Below, piece after piece: positions 60,053 through 64,000 of a DNA stretch of 64,000 bases. The notes beneath the pieces are model-generated. The model made no database searches, was not told where the DNA came from, and saw only the letters and a program-made list of their open reading frames with translations. Position numbers and translations under genes: made by a program. The stretch is from Sphaerimonospora sp050942215 (lineage in GTDB: Bacteria > Actinomycetota > Actinomycetes > Streptosporangiales > Streptosporangiaceae): the NCBI RefSeq assembly GCF_050942215.1, contig NZ_CP192056.1, positions 3,410,001 through 3,474,000 of the forward strand. The letters are read 5' to 3'. Each line of letters begins with the position of its first letter. Within the stretch, counting starts at the first letter, position 1.

Positions 60053-60934
60053 TCATCTGTTCCAGGGAGTGAGCAGCCATTGGACGCCCCGCAGCACGAG
60101 GCCGAAGGCGACGCCGATCAGCGAGATCGACACGATGCCGACGTACATGTGCTCGGGGACGCCGAGGTTCCATGAGTTCCATACGAGAAAGCCCAGGCCG
60201 GCGTCGGCGGCGACGAACTCGGCGCCGACGATGACGATGACGGCGAGTCCGGAGGCGATGCGCATTCCGGTGAGGATCTGCGGCAGCGCGGCGGGCAGGG
60301 TGATGTGCCAGAGGGTCGCCCAGCGGGAGGCGCCGCAGGAGCGGCCCACGTCGTGGTAGCGAGAGGAGACGCCGCTGACCGCGTCGATCGTGTTGATCAG
60401 CACCACGAAGAAGCAGGTGAGCGCGACCAGCAGGATCTTGCTCATCTCGCCCAGGCCGAAGATGAGCAGGAGCAGCGGCAGGATCGCCAGCTTGGGCACG
60501 GTGTACAGGGCCGAGATCGTCGGCTCCAGGGCCACCCGCAGCAGCCGCACCGAGCCGATCACCAGGCCGAGGAGGACGGCGGTGAGGCCGCCCAGCAGGT
60601 AGCCGGCCACGATGCGCTGCAGGCTGGCCAGCACGGACTCCTGGTAGACGCCGCTCGACACGAGCTCGGCCCAGGACCCGGCGATCGTCGTGGGCGCCGG
60701 GAAGTAGTTGCCCTCCAGCACCCCGGCGGCGGCCAGAACCTGCCACAGGGCGACGAGTGCGACCGGCACGGCTATCGCCACACCGCGCTCGGTGAGCCTG
60801 CGGCGCCGGGCGTACCCACGCGGGTCCGTCTCCGCCGGTCCCGGCCTGATCGATCGCCAGCCGCCGCCGGCGGCGGCCACGCCGTCGGCGTCTGGGGCGC
60901 TCACGGAGCCTTGGTCGCGGATCGCGGCGGTCAT
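60053..60934 (-). CDS. NitT/TauT-type ABC permease
   Basis: A 293-residue permease with about six helices; the first is at ERGVAIAVPVALVALWQVLAA. The ATPase-contact region is around CGASRWATLWHITLPAALP. The first 50 residues are polar and Gly/Ala-rich. The ATG overlaps the ATPase stop (ATGA). Confidence 0.9.
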   Translation of the reverse strand: MTAAIRDQGSVSAPDADGVAAAGGGWRSIRPGPAETDPRGYARRRRLTERGVAIAVPVALVALWQVLAAAGVLEGNYFPAPTTIAGSWAELVSSGVYQESVLASLQRIVAGYLLGGLTAVLLGLVIGSVRLLRVALEPTISALYTVPKLAILPLLLLIFGLGEMSKILLVALTCFFVVLINTIDAVSGVSSRYHDVGRSCGASRWATLWHITLPAALPQILTGMRIASGLAVIVIVGAEFVAADAGLGFLVWNSWNLGVPEHMYVGIVSISLIGVAFGLVLRGVQWLLTPWNR

Positions 60935-61731
60935 GCGGGTTGCAGTTCCCTTCGCAGTCGGTGCCAGATCTCGTCGCGCAGGGTGGCGAAGCCGGGCGAG
61001 GCGCGGATCTCGTCGGGGTCGCGGGGCCGGTCGAACGGCACGTCGATCACCGTGGCGATCCGGCCGGGCCGGGCGCTCATCACCGCGATGCGGTCCCCCA
61101 GCAGGAGCGCCTCGTCGATCGAGTGGGTGACGAAGACGACGCTGTTCTGGTTCGCCTGCCACAGGTCCAGCAGCTTCTCCTGCAGGAGCAGGCGGAGCTG
61201 GGCGTCCAGCGCGGCGAGCGGCTCGTCCATGAGCAGCAGCTCGGGTTGTACGGCGAGGGCACGCGCGATCGCGACCCGCTGTTTCATGCCGCCCGAGACC
61301 GTGTCGGGGTAGGCGTCCTCGAATCCGGCGAGGTCGAGTTGCGCGAGCCAGTGATCGGCGAGCTCCCGGGCCCGCGACCGGCGCACACCGGCCTGGAGCA
61401 GCGGAAAGATCACGTTGTTGCGGATCGTCTTCCACGGGAACACCGAATAGTCCTGGAACACGACCGCCGACAGCGACTTCGACGGATCGTCGTGTCGCAT
61501 CTCCAGCGTGCCGCTCGACGGCTTCTCCAGGCCGGCCATCACCCTGAGCAGGGTGGTCTTGCCGCAGCCCGAGGGGCCGAGGAGGCAGAGGAACTCGCCG
61601 TCCCGTACATCGAGTGTGATGTCCTCCAGCGCCCGTACGGAACCGGCGCCGGTGGAGAACACCTTGCCCAGCCGCCGGACCGCGATCTTGATATCGGTGG
61701 CCGGAGTGCCCTCGTGCGGTAATGGCGGCAT
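60931..61731 (-). CDS. NitT/TauT-type ABC ATPase
   Basis: A 266-residue ATPase (SsuB/TauB class). Walker A is GPSGCGKTT, the signature VSGGMKQR, and Walker B LLLMDEPLAALD. I chose the ATG at 61731, which has AAAGG 8 nt upstream; a TTG two codons earlier is also in frame. It is first in the operon. An AATGATTGAT site lies about 50 nt upstream. Confidence 0.9.
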   Translation of the reverse strand: MPPLPHEGTPATDIKIAVRRLGKVFSTGAGSVRALEDITLDVRDGEFLCLLGPSGCGKTTLLRVMAGLEKPSSGTLEMRHDDPSKSLSAVVFQDYSVFPWKTIRNNVIFPLLQAGVRRSRARELADHWLAQLDLAGFEDAYPDTVSGGMKQRVAIARALAVQPELLLMDEPLAALDAQLRLLLQEKLLDLWQANQNSVVFVTHSIDEALLLGDRIAVMSARPGRIATVIDVPFDRPRDPDEIRASPGFATLRDEIWHRLRRELQPA

Positions 61732-61777
61732 CGTCAAGCCTTTCCCGGAGCGCCACCGCAGTGCGCCTCCTGTAGTT

Positions 61778-61795
61778 CAATGATTGATAAGATAC
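61778..61795. promoter_or_regulatory. AT-rich operator-like site (NitT-type importer promoter)
   Basis: CAATGATTGATAAGATAC. The ten bases at 61779-61788 are identical to 57248-57257. Read on the minus strand the full site matches 13 of 18 bases of 57238-57255. Confidence 0.5.
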
Positions 61796-61852
61796 GGAGC
61801 ATGGCGGGCACCTACAATCCCTAACGCACTATTCGGTCATACCGAAACGGTC

Positions 61853-62572
61853 TCACCCGGTCGCCGTCAGCTCCCGCGCCACCCTCGACTCGACCTCGAA
61901 GGCCTCCGCCAGCGTGCCGCGCGAACCCTCGCCCACCGCGCGTTTGAGCGCGCGTACCGCGGCCGCCGGCCGGGCCGCGACGATCTCGGCGAGCTCCAGG
62001 GCCCGGTCGAGCGCCGTTCCGTCCGGCACCACCTCGCCGACGAACCCCCACTCGCGCATCCGCCGGGCGTCGAAGGCTTCTCCGGTGAGCATGATCTGCA
62101 TCGCGGCCGGATGACCGATCTGCCGGGGAAGGCGGGCCACCGATCCGCCGCTGGCGATGAAACCGTGCCGCACCTCCGGGAGGCAGAACCGTGCCGACTC
62201 CGCGGCCACGCGGATGTCGGTGGCACCGGCGAGCTCCATGCCCGCGCCGTAGCAGACACCCTCGACGGCGGCCACCACCGGGACGTCCAGCACGACATCG
62301 CGCAGCAGCGCGAAGTGCACGTCGGCCCACACGCCGGCGGCGGGCTCGGCGCGTACGGCCGCCGCGATGTCATCGGAGAACGTGGCCAGGTCGGCGCCGG
62401 AGGAGAAGTCGGCTCCCCCGGAGACCACGGCGGCCCGGGCGCCGCTCTGGCCCACCTCGCGCCACGCGGCGGCCAGCGCGCGGAAGCCGGCCAGATCCAG
62501 CGCGTTGCGCCGCGCCGGCCGGTCAAGGGTGATCAGCACGACCCTCGGCCGGGGCTCGGTCACTACGATCAT
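61853..62572 (-). CDS. Enoyl-CoA hydratase/isomerase family protein
   Basis: A 239-residue crotonase-fold protein. The oxyanion-hole stretches are RRNALDLAGFR with SGGADFSSGADL, and VEGVCYGAGMELAGATDIRV. I chose the ATG at 62572 because GGAG lies 6 nt upstream; the ATG at 62578 has no spacing. It is in the same direction as the next crotonase gene with a 58-nt gap. Confidence 0.88.
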   Translation of the reverse strand: MIVVTEPRPRVVLITLDRPARRNALDLAGFRALAAAWREVGQSGARAAVVSGGADFSSGADLATFSDDIAAAVRAEPAAGVWADVHFALLRDVVLDVPVVAAVEGVCYGAGMELAGATDIRVAAESARFCLPEVRHGFIASGGSVARLPRQIGHPAAMQIMLTGEAFDARRMREWGFVGEVVPDGTALDRALELAEIVAARPAAAVRALKRAVGEGSRGTLAEAFEVESRVARELTATG

Positions 62573-62630
62573 CACCATCTCCTGATCATGAAAGGGGTCG
62601 CGGGACGGCACGGCGGGCCGTACGGCCACG

Positions 62631-63392
62631 TCATCGCCGTCGTATGCGGTCACGCAACCGGGCGACGGCCTCGGCGTGGGCGGGCTGCCGGGCCGACCAG
62701 TCCTGGCCGATCCGCTCGATGTCGGCCGCCATGGCGGGATCGGTGAGGGCCCGGCTCAGCCGCATGGTGGCCTTGGTGCGGCGCACCAGCTCCGGCGACC
62801 GGCCGGCCACCCGTGCCGCCATGCGGCGGACCACGTCGAGCAGCTCATCGTCCTCGACGGAACGCCAGACGAGCCCGCGCAGCTCCGCCTCCTCGGCCGT
62901 CAGCACGTCGCCGAAGAGCACCATCGCGGCGACGCCCTGGCGGCCGACGCGCTGCTCCAGCCGCCACATGTGCCCGCCGCCGGGGTGGATCGCCACGTCG
63001 AGGAAGCGCGGGTCGAAGGTGGCGCTCCGGGCCGCCACCACCACGTCGCAGGCCAGCACGAAGCTCACCCCGGCCCCGATCACCGGCGCGTGCACCGCGG
63101 CCAGCACCGGGATCGGCAGCCCGGCCAGCGCCTCGAATCCCCGGTAGACGGCCGTCGGGTCGTCCGCCGGCACGCCGAGCGAGCCGAGGTCTCCCCCGGC
63201 CGAGAACACCGGTCCCTCGGCCCGCAGCACGACCACGCTCGCCTCCCGGGCGCGCGTGATCTCGGCGCACGCCTCGGCGAGCTGCCCGACGAGCGCGGGG
63301 TTCAGGCTGTTGCGCCGCTCGACGTCGGCCAGCGTGATCCACGCGATCTGCTCCTCGACCGTCAGCGTGACGGCCTGTCGTTCGGTCACCAT
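62631..63392 (-). CDS. Enoyl-CoA hydratase/isomerase family protein
   Basis: A 253-residue crotonase-fold protein. Motifs are RRNSLNPALVG with RAEGPVFSAGGDLG, and HAPVIGAGVSFVLACDVVV. AGGAGG lies just before the ATG. It is downstream of an acyl-CoA dehydrogenase and probably in its operon. Confidence 0.9.
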   Translation of the reverse strand: MVTERQAVTLTVEEQIAWITLADVERRNSLNPALVGQLAEACAEITRAREASVVVLRAEGPVFSAGGDLGSLGVPADDPTAVYRGFEALAGLPIPVLAAVHAPVIGAGVSFVLACDVVVAARSATFDPRFLDVAIHPGGGHMWRLEQRVGRQGVAAMVLFGDVLTAEEAELRGLVWRSVEDDELLDVVRRMAARVAGRSPELVRRTKATMRLSRALTDPAMAADIERIGQDWSARQPAHAEAVARLRDRIRRR

Positions 63393-63488
63393 GTCCTCCT
63401 GGTGGGTGTCTCGCGGCCGTCGGACGGCGGTCTCTCCGGCGGAGATCGAGAGCCGGCTCGGGGCGGTGGCCGCTTCCGGGCGGGGGGC

Positions 63489-64000
63489 TCAGCTTCGCGG
63501 CAGTTCGCGCCAGGGTCTGCCCCGGTAGGGGTCGAAGTCCTTGGGGAGACCGAGCACGCGTTCCGCGATGACGTTCTTGTTGACCTCGGTGGTGCCGCCC
63601 TCGATGGTGTTGGCGCGGCTGCGCAGCATTCCGCGCACCTCCGCGGGCATCGACCGCCAGTACTCCTCCGGGGTGGCCACGGAGCCGGGCCAGGCGAGCG
63701 CGTCCTCACCGGCGAGGTTCGCGGCCATCTCCTGGATGCGCTGGTTGAGGTCGGTGCCGTGCACCTTGCCGATCGAGCTCTCCGGTCCCGGGGGCAGGTT
63801 GCCGGCGATCCTGGCGCGGACCCGGCGGTTGGTCCAGGTGCGGACCTGCTCCTCACACCACAGCTCGACGATACGGGCGCGGGTGGCGTGGTCGTCCCAG
63901 CCGCCGGGCAGACCCGACTCGGTGCGCCGCCGGGCCAGCCGGACGAGGTGCGAGGCACTGACGCCGCCCACGCGGTCGACGCCGCCTCCCGAACCGGCCC
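63489..64000 (-). CDS. Acyl-CoA dehydrogenase, C-terminal part (runs off window)
   Basis: At least 170 codons of the C-terminal domain, open at the right edge. The flavin/substrate-side helix reads NTIEGGTTEVNKNVIAERVLGLPKD, typical of FadE proteins. The upstream Gly-rich stretch continues past 63971 without a stop to the window end, so the true start is outside. It heads the two crotonase genes. Confidence 0.88.
   Translation of the reverse strand, partial: AGSGGGVDRVGGVSASHLVRLARRRTESGLPGGWDDHATRARIVELWCEEQVRTWTNRRVRARIAGNLPPGPESSIGKVHGTDLNQRIQEMAANLAGEDALAWPGSVATPEEYWRSMPAEVRGMLRSRANTIEGGTTEVNKNVIAERVLGLPKDFDPYRGRPWRELPRS

Noticed and set aside
1..64000. tRNA genes, insertion sequences, prophage or integrase as signs of an inserted island
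   Set aside because: None was recognised. The catabolic island may have been acquired, but the sequence shown has no boundary marker.

Overview
The window is about 70% GC and carries actinomycete hallmarks: GTG/TTG starts, ATGA/GTGA stop-start overlaps, F420-type and FadE-type enzymes, Tat/lipoprotein solute-binding proteins and leaderless promoters. I infer a soil actinomycete, possibly Streptosporangiales. This rests on gene style, not on a marker gene. No rRNA, tRNA, insertion sequence, prophage or CRISPR array was seen. Nearly all of it is catabolic and transport capacity, split into modules that each have their own regulator or operator.

Layout. (1) 0.2-6.2 kb: a GH3 glycosidase divergent from a three-gene sugar ABC importer, with CGAAATATTTCG-type operators between them. 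(2) 6.2-7.6 kb: pyrophosphatase and a proline-rich membrane protein. (3) 7.9-15 kb: an IclR regulator, then a five-gene leftward operon (type III CoA-transferase, citryl-CoA lyase-like protein, LigB and LigA dioxygenase parts, MDR reductase) divergent from an amidohydrolase. A CGGAC-N4-GTCCG operator occurs both upstream of the regulator and in the divergent promoter. (4) 15.1-16 kb: a secreted FnIII-CBM2 protein. (5) 16.5-26.9 kb: a tightly overlapping operon of a PotABCD-like importer, B12-dependent diol/glycerol dehydratase (large-medium fusion plus small subunit), reactivase and SDR, closed by a PucR-family regulator. (6) 27.2-33.7 kb: 2-hydroxyacid dehydrogenase, thioesterase-like protein, GntR/FCD regulator, a UGSC-family protein (Cys form) overlapping a small NifU-C-like protein, a SnoaL-like protein and a second GntR. 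(7) 33.7-64 kb: a large acyl-CoA/ketone degradation island. It has VOC protein, three AMP-dependent acyl-CoA ligases, an adjacent FadE pair and two further acyl-CoA dehydrogenases, three enoyl-CoA hydratases, thiolase, two Baeyer-Villiger-type monooxygenases (one fused in frame to an SDR), two HSL-type esterases, an SDR, a Gfo/Idh oxidoreductase, an F420-type LLM oxidoreductase, a LivKHMGF importer with a LivM-LivG fusion, and a NitT/TauT-type importer.

How it may work together (inference). The island looks built to import a hydrophobic or alicyclic carbonyl compound, insert oxygen next to the ketone (BVMO), hydrolyse the ester or lactone (HSL), ligate the acid to CoA and shorten it by beta-oxidation. 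AT-rich promoter islands sharing an AATGATT core, and two near-identical 18-bp palindromes 15.7 kb apart, suggest that several of these transcription units are co-regulated. The best candidates for new biology are the BVMO-SDR fusion enzyme, the UGSC/NifU-like pair, the dioxygenase/CoA-transferase/citryl-lyase operon and the transporter-linked diol dehydratase.
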